In this document: piece by piece, positions 53,152-62,005 of the stretch
How positions within the stretch are numbered: the first letter of the stretch is position 1
Layout of the letters: each line of letters starts with the position of its first letter
From: Streptomyces albipurpureus
Lineage (GTDB): Bacteria; Actinomycetota; Actinomycetes; Streptomycetales; Streptomycetaceae
Reading direction: 5' to 3'
NCBI RefSeq assembly: GCF_023701525.1
Contig: NZ_JAMQAW010000002.1
Location: 23,697 to 87,696 of the forward strand
Length of the DNA: 64,000 bases
Translations under genes and position numbers: made by a program
The notes under the pieces: model-generated
Databases searched by the model: none
The model's input: the letters and a program-made list of their open reading frames with translations, nothing else
What the model was told of the DNA's origin: nothing

Positions 53152-53194
53152 TTCCTTCAAGACCGCCAGCTCATCCCGTGCCTACGCTGACCCC

Positions 53195-53590
53195 ATGACT
53201 CCACGACTCGATGCCATCAGCATCGTCACCTCCGACATGTCCGCGTCCCTCGCCTTCTACCGCCGTCTCGGACTCGATATCCCAGCCGATGCGGCCAACG
53301 CCCCGCATGTGGAGGCGACCCTCCCCAGCGGGCTCCGTGTCCTGTGGGACACCGAGGAGGTGATGCGCTCCTTCGATCCCGGGTGGACCCGGCCGACAGC
53401 CGGTAGCGAACGGCTCGGGCTGGCCTTCGTCTGTGCGAGTCCCGCGGAAGTCGACTCGCTCTACGCCGAGCTGATCGAGGCGGGCCACCAGGGCTACCTC
53501 AAGCCCTGGGACGCGGTCTGGGGCCAGCGCTACGCGGTCGTCCTCGACCCTGACGACTGCGGTGTCTCACTCTTCGCGGACGCGCGGTAG
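53195..53590 (+). CDS. VOC/glyoxalase-superfamily protein
   Basis: 131 residues forming the two beta-alpha-beta-beta-beta modules of the vicinal-oxygen-chelate fold (AISIVTSDMSASLAFYRRLG; RYAVVLDPDDCGVSLFAD). The metal ligands of true glyoxalases are not evident. Such small proteins serve as isomerases, dioxygenase-like enzymes or resistance proteins. Its 3' end overlaps the convergent regulator gene by 61 bp. Substrate unknown. Confidence 0.85.
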   Translation: MTPRLDAISIVTSDMSASLAFYRRLGLDIPADAANAPHVEATLPSGLRVLWDTEEVMRSFDPGWTRPTAGSERLGLAFVCASPAEVDSLYAELIEAGHQGYLKPWDAVWGQRYAVVLDPDDCGVSLFADAR

Positions 53591-54264
53591 CCGCTCAGCG
53601 TCATCCCGGTGAGATCGCGCATTTCCCGGGCGAGGTGCGCCTGATCGGCGCAGCCCGCGGTGACCGCGGCAGCGGCGTACGGCACCCCCCTCCAGATGAG
53701 GGCGAGCGCCCGTTGCAGCCGCAGTACGCGGGCCAGCGTCTTGGGCCCGTAGCCAAAGGCGTCGCGGGAGCGGCGGTGCAGTTGCCGGGTGCCGAGTCCG
53801 GCCGCATCGGCGGCAGCCGCGACCGTGTCACCCGCGTCCAGTCGCCGGACGATCTCACTCAGGGCTGGATCGGGTGGTCCGGCCCGACGCGCCGCGGCCA
53901 GCGCCACTGCCTCTAGTTCCGCCGCGGGGTCGGCGGCGGTGTCCACCCGCTCAGTGAGCTCACGCGCGCTGCCCGCACCCCAGAGGGCGTCCAGTCCCAC
54001 CCGTAGGTCCCGTAGCTCATGGGCGGGTGTGCCCAGGACCGCGGGCGCCGTGCCGGGGGCGAAGCGCACCCCCGCCCATCGCGTCCCTGGCGTGGGCCGC
54101 GGAAGGTGGGAGCGGGTGTCAGGCCCGGCGACGAGCAGTTGCCCAGGGGTCCAGATGAGGTCCATACAGCCGTCGGGGAGTACGGGCCTGGCGTGGCCGT
54201 GCTCGGCAGGCGTCCGGGTCCACACGATGGCGCCGGGGAGCCGGGCTGCCCGCTCTTCGTACAT
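53530..54264 (-). CDS. AraC-family transcriptional regulator
   Basis: 244 residues. N-terminal domain (~1-120) with PDGCMDLIWTPGQLLVAGPD and GTRWAGVRFAPG, a pattern of DUF6597-type AraC regulators, then two helix-turn-helix units at the C-terminus (AAAADAAGLGTRQLHRRSRD; AAAVTAGCADQAHLAREMRD, ending LTGMTLSGYRAS). ATG at MYEERAARLPG. Overlaps the VOC gene tail-to-tail, so the pair may regulate each other through antisense transcription, or control of the VOC protein; no evidence beyond position. Confidence 0.88.
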   Translation of the reverse strand: MYEERAARLPGAIVWTRTPAEHGHARPVLPDGCMDLIWTPGQLLVAGPDTRSHLPRPTPGTRWAGVRFAPGTAPAVLGTPAHELRDLRVGLDALWGAGSARELTERVDTAADPAAELEAVALAAARRAGPPDPALSEIVRRLDAGDTVAAAADAAGLGTRQLHRRSRDAFGYGPKTLARVLRLQRALALIWRGVPYAAAAVTAGCADQAHLAREMRDLTGMTLSGYRASAKSETPQSSGSRTTA

Positions 54265-54314
54265 GCCATCGAGGGTAGTACGCCCGGTGAGCAGGCCCGG
54301 CTCGGCGAATCCGT

Positions 54315-55487
54315 TCACTGCCCGGGGGGATTGTCCCGGTCGGTCGGCGGTGGCGACTTGTGGTTGTCGCGGCTCGTATGGAGTCGGGACCTCACATCGT
54401 CCGGGGGAAGGAACCGCGACCACCGTTCGGGGAACTCCGATGGCATCTCGCCGCTCCCCCCGTCGTCGTCATCGTCATCGTCCTCGTAGAGATGGGCTGC
54501 TCGGGCACGCGCGACGACCTCCGCCGCCAGCGCGGCACGGATGCGTTCATTCGACGCACGGGCCGCCGCGGTGGCTGCGGCGGGCCAAACCCGGTCGATC
54601 GCGGCGTTCACTGCCGCGCCCACCAGAACCGCGAACGCCGAGATCCCGATCCACAGCAGCACGGCGATCGGCGCGGCCAGGGAGCCGTAGATCGTGGGCC
54701 CCTCGACCGTATTGGTGAGATAGATCCTCAGCAGGAAGCTGCCGAACACCCACATCCCGAGGGCGACCAGGGCACCGGGCACATCCTCGATCCAGGGGGA
54801 CCGTACGGGAACCGAGACATGGTAGAGGGTGGTCAGGAAGGCGATGGAGAGCAGACTGACCACCGGCCAGTACAGGATGGTGACCAGGGTGGTCCCCCAG
54901 GGCAGCAGCGCCACCACTCGATCGGGCCCGACCACCGCCAGCGGGAGCACCACCGCGCCGATCAGCAGGGCGATGATGTAGAGCAGAAACGCCAGGAGCC
55001 GGGTCGCGACGATGCCGCGCTGCCCGTCGAGGCCGTACATCACGGTGATCGTGTCGATGAAGACATTGACCGCCCGCGACCCCGACCACAGGGCGATGGC
55101 GAAACCGATGGAGATGATGTCCGGCCGGCCGCCGTGGGTGACGTCCTCCAGCAGCGGTTTGGCGATGTCGTTGACTCCGCGGTCGGACAGGACCGTGCCC
55201 ACGGCATTGAGGATGTTCTCCTCGATGGAGGCGACCGTGGTGGTGCTGGTCCAGTCGTCTATGTAGCCGAGGAGCCCGATGAGGCCGAGCATCAGTGGCG
55301 GCAGGGACAGCAGCGTGAAGAACGCGGCCTCGGCTGCGAGACCCAGGATGCGGTACTCGATGCACGAATTGACCGTGTCCTTCAGCAGCAACCATGTCAT
55401 CTTCCGCTTGGAGACGTTGCGGTAGAGGACTCGAGCTCGATGGAGCCGGCCCGATGGCCGCTCGGGTGTTTCATTTGCTGCCTGCAC
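54315..55487 (-). CDS. YihY/BrkB-family integral membrane protein
   Basis: 390 residues. Six hydrophobic segments (AAEAAFFTLLSLPPLMLGLIG; IISIGFAIALWSGSRAVNVF; LAFLLYIIALLIGAVVLPLA; TILYWPVVSLLSIAFLTTLY; VALGMWVFGSFLLRIYL; VLLWIGISAFAVLVGAAVNA). Conserved AVNVFIDTITVMYG. The C-terminal ~75 residues are charged, with a run of seven Asp, and cytoplasmic. The family is named for ribonuclease BN by error and has no proven activity; the start GTG directly follows AAGGAG, so another start, for example the ATG at 55400, is possible. Divergent from the acyl-CoA dehydrogenase gene with 17 bp between starts. Confidence 0.85.
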   Translation of the reverse strand: MQAANETPERPSGRLHRARVLYRNVSKRKMTWLLLKDTVNSCIEYRILGLAAEAAFFTLLSLPPLMLGLIGLLGYIDDWTSTTTVASIEENILNAVGTVLSDRGVNDIAKPLLEDVTHGGRPDIISIGFAIALWSGSRAVNVFIDTITVMYGLDGQRGIVATRLLAFLLYIIALLIGAVVLPLAVVGPDRVVALLPWGTTLVTILYWPVVSLLSIAFLTTLYHVSVPVRSPWIEDVPGALVALGMWVFGSFLLRIYLTNTVEGPTIYGSLAAPIAVLLWIGISAFAVLVGAAVNAAIDRVWPAAATAAARASNERIRAALAAEVVARARAAHLYEDDDDDDDGGSGEMPSEFPERWSRFLPPDDVRSRLHTSRDNHKSPPPTDRDNPPGQ

Positions 55488-55504
55488 CTCCTTACCGTAT
55501 CGGC

Positions 55505-57139
55505 ATGGCAGCAAGCACCCACACAGTGACCAACCAGCCTCCACCCCTGGTGGGGTACGACGTCTACGCGTCGGATCGGGCCCTGACGGAGGCCGTGGAG
55601 CGGCATGTCGTCCCCGAGGCTCTCGACGAGGCCCAGCAGGAGCTGACGGAACTGGGTCGGGCTTCCGGTTCAGCTCAGGTGCAGGAGTGGGGGAAGCTGG
55701 CGAATGAGAACCCGCCGCGGCTGCGCACCCATGACCGCTACGGGAACCGGATCGACGAGGTGGACTTCCATCCGGCCTGGCATCGGCTGCTCGGCCACGC
55801 CGTGTCGGCTGGGCTGACGGGCGCCTGGAGCAGACCGTCTGGCCATGTCCGGCGGGCGGCTGGGTTTCTGCTGTGGACCCAGGCGGAAGCGGGCAACGGG
55901 TGCCCGCTGTCGATGACCCACGCCGCTGTGCCCGCGCTACGTACCGATCCGGAGCTGGCGGCCGCGTGGGAGCCCCGACTGACCTCCCGGGCGTATACGG
56001 CGGGGATGCTGCCCCCGGCGGCCAAGGCGGGGAATCTCCTGGGGATGGGGATGACGGAGAAGCAGGGTGGCACCGATGTGCGGGCCAACACCACGTCAGC
56101 AGCGCCTCTGGACGCGGCTGGTGAGTATCTACTGACCGGCCACAAGTGGTTCTGCTCCGCGCCGATGTCCGACGGCTTCCTGGTGCTGGCGCAGGCCCCG
56201 GCGGGTCTGACCTGCTTTCTCCTGCCGCGCGTGTTGGACGACGGAACCCGGAACACCTTCCGCATCCAGCGTCTCAAGGACAAACTGGGCAATCGATCCA
56301 ATGCCTCGGCGGAGGTCGAGTTCGACGACACCTGGGCCCGCCGGGTCGGCGAGGAGGGCCGAGGGGTGCGGACCATCATCGAGATGGTGGCCGCCACCCG
56401 ACTCGACTGTGTGACCGGCTCTGCGGCGCTGATGCGGCAGGCCGTGGCGCAGGCGATTCACCATTGCGCCCATCGCAGCGCCTTCGATGGACTACTCATC
56501 GACAAACCGCTGATGCGCAATGTGCTGGCCGATCTCGCGCTGGAGTCGGAGGCCGCCACCGCCCTGGCACTGCGTCTGGCCGCCGCCTATGACTCCGGTA
56601 CGGAGCAGGAGCGGGCGTTTGCCCGGCTCGCGGTCCCCGCCGCCAAGTACTGGGTGACGAAGCGTTGTACGCCGACGGTGGCGGAGGCCTTGGAGTGCCT
56701 GGGCGGCAATGGCTACGTCGAGGAGTCCGGGCTGCCCCGACTGCTGCGTGAGTCGCCGCTCAACTCCATCTGGGAGGGATCGGGCAATGTCCAGGCGCTG
56801 GACGTGCTGAGGGTCCTCCAACGTGAACCGCTGGCCTTGAACGCCTTCCTCCAGGAGGTGGGCAAGGCGCGCGGAGCGGATCACCGACTGGACCGGGCGA
56901 TCAAGGACCTACTGACCGAACTGGCGGATCTGGAGGGAATCGAGGCCCGGGCGCGCCGGGTCACCGAGCGCATGGCGCTGGTACTCCAGGGGTCGCTGCT
57001 GGTTCGGTGGGCGCCGTCCGAGGTGGCGGACGCCTTCTGCGCCTCACGACTGGGCAGGGACTGGGGCGCCGCGTTCGGCACCTTGCCCCACACCTTGGAC
57101 CTAGGGTCCGTGGTGGAGCGGGCGCGCGCCGTGGCGTGA
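55505..57139 (+). CDS. AidB-like acyl-CoA dehydrogenase
   Basis: 544 residues, the length of AidB-type members. FAD-binding and substrate loops: GMGMTEKQGGTDVRANTT (~182-199), LTGHKWFCSAPMSDGFLVL, and ARRVGEEGRGVRTIIEM; C-terminal ECLGGNGYVEESGLPRLLRE (~393-412) and SIWEGSGNVQALDVLRVL, which is diagnostic of the AidB branch. E. coli AidB protects DNA during alkylation and has weak dehydrogenase activity; true substrate here is unknown. Divergent from BrkB; no ribosome-binding site at the ATG. Confidence 0.92.
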   Translation: MAASTHTVTNQPPPLVGYDVYASDRALTEAVERHVVPEALDEAQQELTELGRASGSAQVQEWGKLANENPPRLRTHDRYGNRIDEVDFHPAWHRLLGHAVSAGLTGAWSRPSGHVRRAAGFLLWTQAEAGNGCPLSMTHAAVPALRTDPELAAAWEPRLTSRAYTAGMLPPAAKAGNLLGMGMTEKQGGTDVRANTTSAAPLDAAGEYLLTGHKWFCSAPMSDGFLVLAQAPAGLTCFLLPRVLDDGTRNTFRIQRLKDKLGNRSNASAEVEFDDTWARRVGEEGRGVRTIIEMVAATRLDCVTGSAALMRQAVAQAIHHCAHRSAFDGLLIDKPLMRNVLADLALESEAATALALRLAAAYDSGTEQERAFARLAVPAAKYWVTKRCTPTVAEALECLGGNGYVEESGLPRLLRESPLNSIWEGSGNVQALDVLRVLQREPLALNAFLQEVGKARGADHRLDRAIKDLLTELADLEGIEARARRVTERMALVLQGSLLVRWAPSEVADAFCASRLGRDWGAAFGTLPHTLDLGSVVERARAVA

Positions 57140-57331
57140 GCCCGCGGCCGGGCCCGGCTGGAGGGGCGGTGGTACGAGAGCGGCCACTGTCAGAGATGAT
57201 CATGGTCGGGGTGGTGCTGCGCCGACACGGCACCACCCCTCGCGCTGTACACCTTCGTGCATACGCACGCCCGTTCGCGAGGGTTGCAAGGGGTTGCAGC
57301 CCGCCGTATCGCCGCCCAGGAGGAACATCGC

Positions 57332-58621
57332 GTGCAGACCAGACCGATCGACCTGGACCGACTCACAGCGATGGACACGGCCGAAGCCACCCGGTTGCTG
57401 AAGGCCATCCGCGAGGACGCGCTCAGCGGACGGCGATCGGCCATCGGCCCACGAGCGATCATCGGGGAATCGTGGCAGCGGCTCATCCACCGCGGCCTCG
57501 ACCCCGACCGGGACCAGCGCGCCGGGCTCCTCCCCCGCGATGAGATCGAACGTCGCAGGAGCGAATCCCCCCTGCGCGAGGTACTGCATGTCCTACGCGA
57601 CGGACTGGTGTCGGTGGCCGAGGCCGCACAGCACATCATGGTGGTCGCCGATGCCGAGGGCCGAGTGCTGTGGCGCGAGGGCAAGACCTCGGTCCTGCGC
57701 AAAGGGGACGCCCATGGTTTTGTCGTCGGCGCGGACCTCATGGAGGAGTGTGTCGGCACCAACGGGGTGGGCACCACCCTGGTGGCCCGCCGCCCCGTCC
57801 AGGTCCACGCGGCCGAGCACTTCGTCTCTCTGCACCACAGCTGGACCTGCTCGGGCGCGCCGGTGACCGACCCGCGGGACGGCAGGCTGCTGGGGGTCAT
57901 CAACGCCAGCGGGCCGTTGGCCACCATGCATCCGGCAATGCTCGCCCTGGTCACCTCGGTCACGCGGCTCGCGGAAGCGGAACTGCGCCAGCGCCACTCC
58001 ACCGCGCTGGATCGGCTGCGCGGTGTGGCGGCCCCACTGCTCTGCCGGCTCAGCGGGCGGGCGGTGGCGCTGGATGCGGACGGCTGGCCGGCGGCCGTGA
58101 CCGGAATGCCCCTGCCGGGACGCCTCCACCTGCCGAAGCCACCCAGGGGAGGTCGTATGTGGCTGCCCTCGCTGGGGATGTGCATCGTGGAGCCGCTACC
58201 GGGCGGCTGGCTCGTACAGGTCGTCGAGGACCGCTCGATCGAGCCCGCTCGGGTCGTCCTGGACTTAAGCGGCCACCGACGGGCGTCGGTGACCGTCTAC
58301 GGCGAGGCGGGCAGCTGGACTCATGAGCTCAGCCCACGCCACGCCGAGCTGCTGTACGCACTGGCCATGCACCGTAGCGGCCGGAGTGCCGCCCAGCTGG
58401 CCGAGGCCCTCTTCGGTGACGCGAGCCGGACGGTGACCATCCGGGCGGAGATGTCCCGCCTCCGCCGCCATCTGGCCCAGGTGCTGGCGAGCCGTCCCTA
58501 TCGGTTCGCGGACTGTGTCGACCTTGAGGTCCTGGAGAGCTCGACCGGCTCCGAGGGCCTTCGCACAGGCAACGCCGGCGACGTCTACGGGACGGCGGAG
58601 GGCAGGAGCGGGGGACCGTGA
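57332..58621 (+). CDS. GAF-domain transcriptional regulator
   Basis: 429 residues, GTG after CAGGAGGAACATCGC. N-terminal signal-receiver region of AcoR-type activators (~10-75), GAF domain (~80-225: DLMEECVGTNGVGTTLVARR, VHAAEHFVSLHHSWTCSGAP, LLGVINASGP). There is no AAA+ sigma-54 domain; instead a C-terminal region (~320-410) with a winged-helix-like part (HAELLYALAMHRSGRSAAQL, RAEMSRLRRHLAQVLASRPY). Such regulators control aldehyde or alcohol oxidation genes in Streptomyces. No target is adjacent; downstream GNAT gene starts within 60 bp and may be co-transcribed. Confidence 0.87.
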   Translation: MQTRPIDLDRLTAMDTAEATRLLKAIREDALSGRRSAIGPRAIIGESWQRLIHRGLDPDRDQRAGLLPRDEIERRRSESPLREVLHVLRDGLVSVAEAAQHIMVVADAEGRVLWREGKTSVLRKGDAHGFVVGADLMEECVGTNGVGTTLVARRPVQVHAAEHFVSLHHSWTCSGAPVTDPRDGRLLGVINASGPLATMHPAMLALVTSVTRLAEAELRQRHSTALDRLRGVAAPLLCRLSGRAVALDADGWPAAVTGMPLPGRLHLPKPPRGGRMWLPSLGMCIVEPLPGGWLVQVVEDRSIEPARVVLDLSGHRRASVTVYGEAGSWTHELSPRHAELLYALAMHRSGRSAAQLAEALFGDASRTVTIRAEMSRLRRHLAQVLASRPYRFADCVDLEVLESSTGSEGLRTGNAGDVYGTAEGRSGGP

Positions 58622-58680
58622 CGGGTGGCGCGTCCACGGTGGTTTTGGCCCGGCGTGTCCAGCGTGATTCCCTGATATTC

Positions 58681-59244
58681 ATGAGTATCACCGTGACCAC
58701 CTGGTCCCTGGAACAGACCTCCCCGGCCGATCAACGCCCCGCCGCAGCCGCGGACCAGGTGCGGATCGTCCGGGCAGAGGTGCCTTCGCCCGAGTTCAGC
58801 CGGTTCCTCTACACCGCGGTGGGCGCTGACATCATCTGGACGGACCGGCTGGGGATGACCTACGCCGAGTGGGAAGAGGTACTCACCCGACCGGGCACGG
58901 AGACCTGGGTGGCGTACGAGAACGGCACTCCCGCCGGGTACGCCGAGATCGAGGCCCAGGACGAGGGCTCGGTGGAGATCGTCTACTTCGGGCTGATCCC
59001 GGCCTTCCGGGGGCGGCGAATCGGTGGACATCTGCTCTCCGAGGCGGTCGCACGGGCCTGGGACCTGGCGGAGCGCTGGCCGGATCGGGAGCCGACCAAG
59101 CGAGTCTGGCTGCACACCTGCTCCAAGGACGGCCCGCACGCCATGGACAACTACCAGCGGCGCGGCTTCACCCTCTTCGACACCAAAGTGACCGAGGAGC
59201 AGGAAACCCCCACCCCGGGCCCCTGGCCGGGCGCCTACAGCTGA
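58681..59244 (+). CDS. GNAT-family N-acetyltransferase
   Basis: 187 residues. GNAT core with motif A: VEIVYFGLIPAFRGRRIGGH then LLSEAVARAW, the acetyl-CoA loop being RGRRIGGH; C-terminal motif B KRVWLHTCSKDGPHAMDNYQ and RRGFTLF. Substrate unknown. The ATG has no Shine-Dalgarno, suggesting a leaderless transcript; a GTG at 58618 is an alternative start. Confidence 0.87.
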   Translation: MSITVTTWSLEQTSPADQRPAAAADQVRIVRAEVPSPEFSRFLYTAVGADIIWTDRLGMTYAEWEEVLTRPGTETWVAYENGTPAGYAEIEAQDEGSVEIVYFGLIPAFRGRRIGGHLLSEAVARAWDLAERWPDREPTKRVWLHTCSKDGPHAMDNYQRRGFTLFDTKVTEEQETPTPGPWPGAYS

Positions 59245-59484
59245 CCCGCCCCCTTGCCACCCCGGGAACAGGGTGACCGGATCGCCTTCCCCGCCCGCCG
59301 CCCAGGAGACACCCGCCCCGGGGACGAGGGCCACCAAGTCTGGGCGTGGGCGCGTGCAGGGAGCCCTCGGCTCCCCAGCGGGACGACTCCCGGAGGCCGG
59401 GAGAGCAAGTTCGGGATGGGGCGCGCGGGGGCGGGTGTCTCCTGGTTCGTCCGCAGGACAGGTACCCGGAGGCAAGGGTGCCAA

Positions 59485-59660
59485 GCTTGGGCGTGGGGCC
59501 GCGCAGGGGGTGTCCCCGAAAGCGATCGACGGCAGGACTCCCTTGTCGACTCGGAATCACTTCGGGCCGTCGACGCTCCGATCGACGGCAGGACTCCCTT
59601 GTCCGCTCGGAGTCACTTCGGGCCGTCGACGCTGAGGAGTCACCCCCGACAGCCCCCGCC
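59485..59660 (+). repeat. dispersed unit with internal 56-bp tandem duplication
   Basis: Same family and orientation as 50771-50890. Here the segment starting GATCGACGGCAGGACTCCCT is doubled: 59524-59579 and 59580-59635 match except for three positions. Followed by GAGGAGTCACCCCCGA, shared by all copies. Confidence 0.9.
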
Positions 59661-59727
59661 CCCAGCCAAACAGGCCCCCGGCCCCGGGAAACCCAAGGCC
59701 TCGACCGCCAGCAGCCTCACCAAGGGG

Positions 59728-59762
59728 GCACCTCAGCCCGTCCGGCGTTTGAGGACGGAACC
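59728..59762 (+). repeat. CAGCCCGTCCGGCGTTTGAG element
   Basis: Further copy of the short element found four times near 49.5-49.9 kb (inverted) and twice near 51.0-51.1 kb, continuing GACGGAACCCC. Found after the larger repeat unit in the same order as at 50.8-51.1 kb. Confidence 0.9.
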
Positions 59763-60031
59763 CCACGCCCCAGGCGAGGACAACCGACAAGGGGGCGCCA
59801 ATCCCAGGCACCCAAAGCCTCGGGCACAGGCAACCCACCAGAGGCACCCCGCCCAGGGGACCTCCGGCGCCTGAGGACGAAACCGCCCACCCCGGTGAGA
59901 ACGTCAAAGCAAGGGCCACGCCCCCAAGCCCCCACCCGGGGGACTCCCAGGCATCTCACGATGCAAGACCCCAATGTCCGCCATATGGATGATGGTGGAC
60001 TGCCATCGGACCGCCATGCCACGCTTCCGTC

Positions 60032-60115
60032 ATGTCTCGGACTGGAATTGCCTTGGTGAGTCGACGCCACGTCGATCTCGGCCGCATGTCCAGCGCCATC
60101 TGTCCCCCCTGCTGA
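60032..60115 (+). CDS. cysteine-type leader peptide of the sir-cys operon
   Basis: A 27-residue ORF: MSRTGIAL, then VSRRHVDLGRMSSAIC and two Pro and a terminal Cys before TGA. The RRHVDL-x-R-x-x-SA(I/V)C pattern is that of Actinobacterial leader peptides in front of sulfur and cysteine genes. The stop is 192 bp before the sulfite reductase start. The two C-terminal Cys codons would make ribosomes stall when Cys-tRNA is scarce and thereby relieve attenuation. No Shine-Dalgarno precedes the ATG, in keeping with leaderless transcripts; a GTG at 60056 is an alternative start. Confidence 0.8.
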   Translation: MSRTGIALVSRRHVDLGRMSSAICPPC

Positions 60116-60307
60116 CAGCCCAGCACAGCCGAGCATTTCACCGACTGAGCTCCACAGCCCAACAGAGCATTCCCAGCCCCGCTGAGTCACCGAGCCCGCA
60201 GCCGCCGCACTTAGCCCCTTGGGTTCACCTGCCCTGCGCACCGTCGCGCGCCCTCACGAGTGTGCAGCTCAGAGCCGCCCTCCTGTTGTCTCGAAGGACA
60301 TATCGCT

Positions 60308-62005
60308 ATGGCCGCCACCCCGGATAAGCCCGCCCCCGCCGTGTCCCGCCGTAGAACCGGACGTCATCGTGGCGAGGGCCAGTGGGCCGTTGGCCACATG
60401 ACGCCCTTGAATGCCAACGAGCAGGCCAAGAGGGACGACGACGGTCTCAATGTACGGACACGTATTGAGACGATTTACGCCAAACGAGGTTTTGACTCCA
60501 TCGACGGTGCCGATCTGCGGGGTCGGATGCGCTGGTGGGGTCTCTACACCCAGCGCAAGCCCGGTATCGACGGTGGAAAGACCGCGATCCTGGAGCCGGA
60601 GGAGCTGGACGACGAGTACTTCATGCTCCGGGTCCGTATCGACGGCGGCCGGCTGACTACCCACCAACTGCGGGTCATTGGCGAGATCTCGACGGAGTTC
60701 GCGCGCGGTACCGCCGACATCACCGACCGGCAGAACGTCCAGTACCACTGGATTCGCATCGAGGACATGCCCGAGATCTGGCGGCGGCTGGAGGCCGTCG
60801 GCCTCTCCACCACCGAGGCCTGTGGTGACACTCCCCGGGTCATCCTCGGCTCTCCCGTCGCCGGTATCGCCGAGGACGAGATCATCGACGGCACTCCCGC
60901 GATCGATGAGATCTACCGCCGTATCGTCGGCAACAAGGACTTCTCCAACCTGCCCCGGAAGTTCAAGTCCGCCATCTCCGGCTCGCCGCTGCTCGATGTG
61001 GCCCATGAGATCAACGACATCGCCTTCGTCGGTGTCGAACACCCGGAGTTGGGCCCGGGCTTCGATGTCTGGGTCGGCGGTGGTCTCTCCACCAACCCCA
61101 AGATCGGGGTCCGGCTGGGCACCTGGGTGTCACTCGACGACGTACCCGATGTGTACGAGGGCGTCATCTCCATCTTCCGGGACTTCGGCTATCGGCGGCT
61201 GCGCACCCGCGCCCGGCTGAAGTTCCTGGTCGCGGACTGGGGTGCCGAGAAGTTCCGCCAGGTGCTGGAGGACGACTACCTCCAGCGCAAGTTGGCGGAT
61301 GGACCCGCCCCTGAGCGTCCGGTTCAGGAGTGGCGTGACCATGTGGGAGTGCACCGGCAGCGGGACGGCCGGTTCTACATCGGGTTCGCACCACGTGTCG
61401 GACGCGTGGACGGCACCACGCTCAGCAAGATCGCCGAGCTGGCGGCCGACCACGGCTCCGACCGGCTGCGCACCACGGCCGAGCAGAAGATGATCGTGCT
61501 CGATGTGGCCGAGGACCAGGTCGAATCCCTGGTCGCGGGCCTGGAGGCGCTGGATCTTCGGGTGAACCCGTCGCCGTTCAGACGCGGCACCATGGCGTGC
61601 ACGGGAATCGAGTTCTGCAAGCTGGCCATCGTGGAGACCAAGGCACGGGGTGCCTCGCTCATCGATGAACTGGAGCGTCGACTGCCCGATTTCGACCAGC
61701 CCATCACCATCAACATCAACGGCTGCCCCAACGCCTGCGCCCGCATCCAGGTCGCGGACATCGGCCTCAAGGGACAGTTGGTCCTCGATGACGAGGGCAA
61801 TCAGGTCGAGGGCTTCCAGGTTCACCTGGGCGGCGCCCTGGGTCTTGACCCCGGCTTCGGCCGCAAGGTCCGTGGGCTCAAGGTGACCTCCGCCGAACTG
61901 CCGGACTACGTCGAGCGGGTGGTGCGGCGCTTCCAGGAGCAGCGTGAAGAGGGCGAGCGCTTCGCCACCTGGGCCGCGCGGGCGTCCGAGGAGGCGCTGT
62001 CATGA
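60308..62005 (+). CDS. sir: ferredoxin-type sulfite (nitrite) reductase
   Basis: 565 residues. Two ferredoxin-like half-domains and two siroheme/4Fe-4S domains. The cluster ligands are TACTGIEFC (actually MACTGIEFCKLA, ~436-447) and GCPNACARIQ (~475), a C-x5-C...C-x3-C pattern. RTRARLKFLVADWG and DITDRQNVQYHW bind siroheme and substrate. Reduces sulfite to sulfide with six electrons. GAAGGA lies ten bases before ATG. First structural gene of the sulfate-assimilation operon, behind the leader peptide. Context favours sulfite over nitrite. Confidence 0.95.
   Translation: MAATPDKPAPAVSRRRTGRHRGEGQWAVGHMTPLNANEQAKRDDDGLNVRTRIETIYAKRGFDSIDGADLRGRMRWWGLYTQRKPGIDGGKTAILEPEELDDEYFMLRVRIDGGRLTTHQLRVIGEISTEFARGTADITDRQNVQYHWIRIEDMPEIWRRLEAVGLSTTEACGDTPRVILGSPVAGIAEDEIIDGTPAIDEIYRRIVGNKDFSNLPRKFKSAISGSPLLDVAHEINDIAFVGVEHPELGPGFDVWVGGGLSTNPKIGVRLGTWVSLDDVPDVYEGVISIFRDFGYRRLRTRARLKFLVADWGAEKFRQVLEDDYLQRKLADGPAPERPVQEWRDHVGVHRQRDGRFYIGFAPRVGRVDGTTLSKIAELAADHGSDRLRTTAEQKMIVLDVAEDQVESLVAGLEALDLRVNPSPFRRGTMACTGIEFCKLAIVETKARGASLIDELERRLPDFDQPITININGCPNACARIQVADIGLKGQLVLDDEGNQVEGFQVHLGGALGLDPGFGRKVRGLKVTSAELPDYVERVVRRFQEQREEGERFATWAARASEEALS

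Larger units (their letters stand above)
59245..60031. other. second repeat-rich gene desert
   Basis: About 790 bp between the acetyltransferase gene and the sulfur leader peptide. Long frames on both strands lack start signals and reflect repeats. Degenerate ~70-bp units (TGGGCGTGGGCGCGTGCAGG and TGGGCGTGGGGCCGCGCAGG) lie at ~59342 and ~59488, followed by the tandem unit below. Confidence 0.7.

Noticed and set aside
59254..60059. Frames of 120-237 codons in the second repeat desert
   Set aside because: They arise from dispersed repeats (recurring WAWGRAGG- and DRRQD-type strings in both deserts) and lack start signals.
60260..60307. N-terminal extension of the sulfite reductase from a GTG at 60260 with CC in frame
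   Set aside because: Tempting as a Cys-rich leader, but it lacks a ribosome-binding site and is continuous with the reductase; the ATG at 60308 has GAAGGA and the true leader is at 60032-60115.
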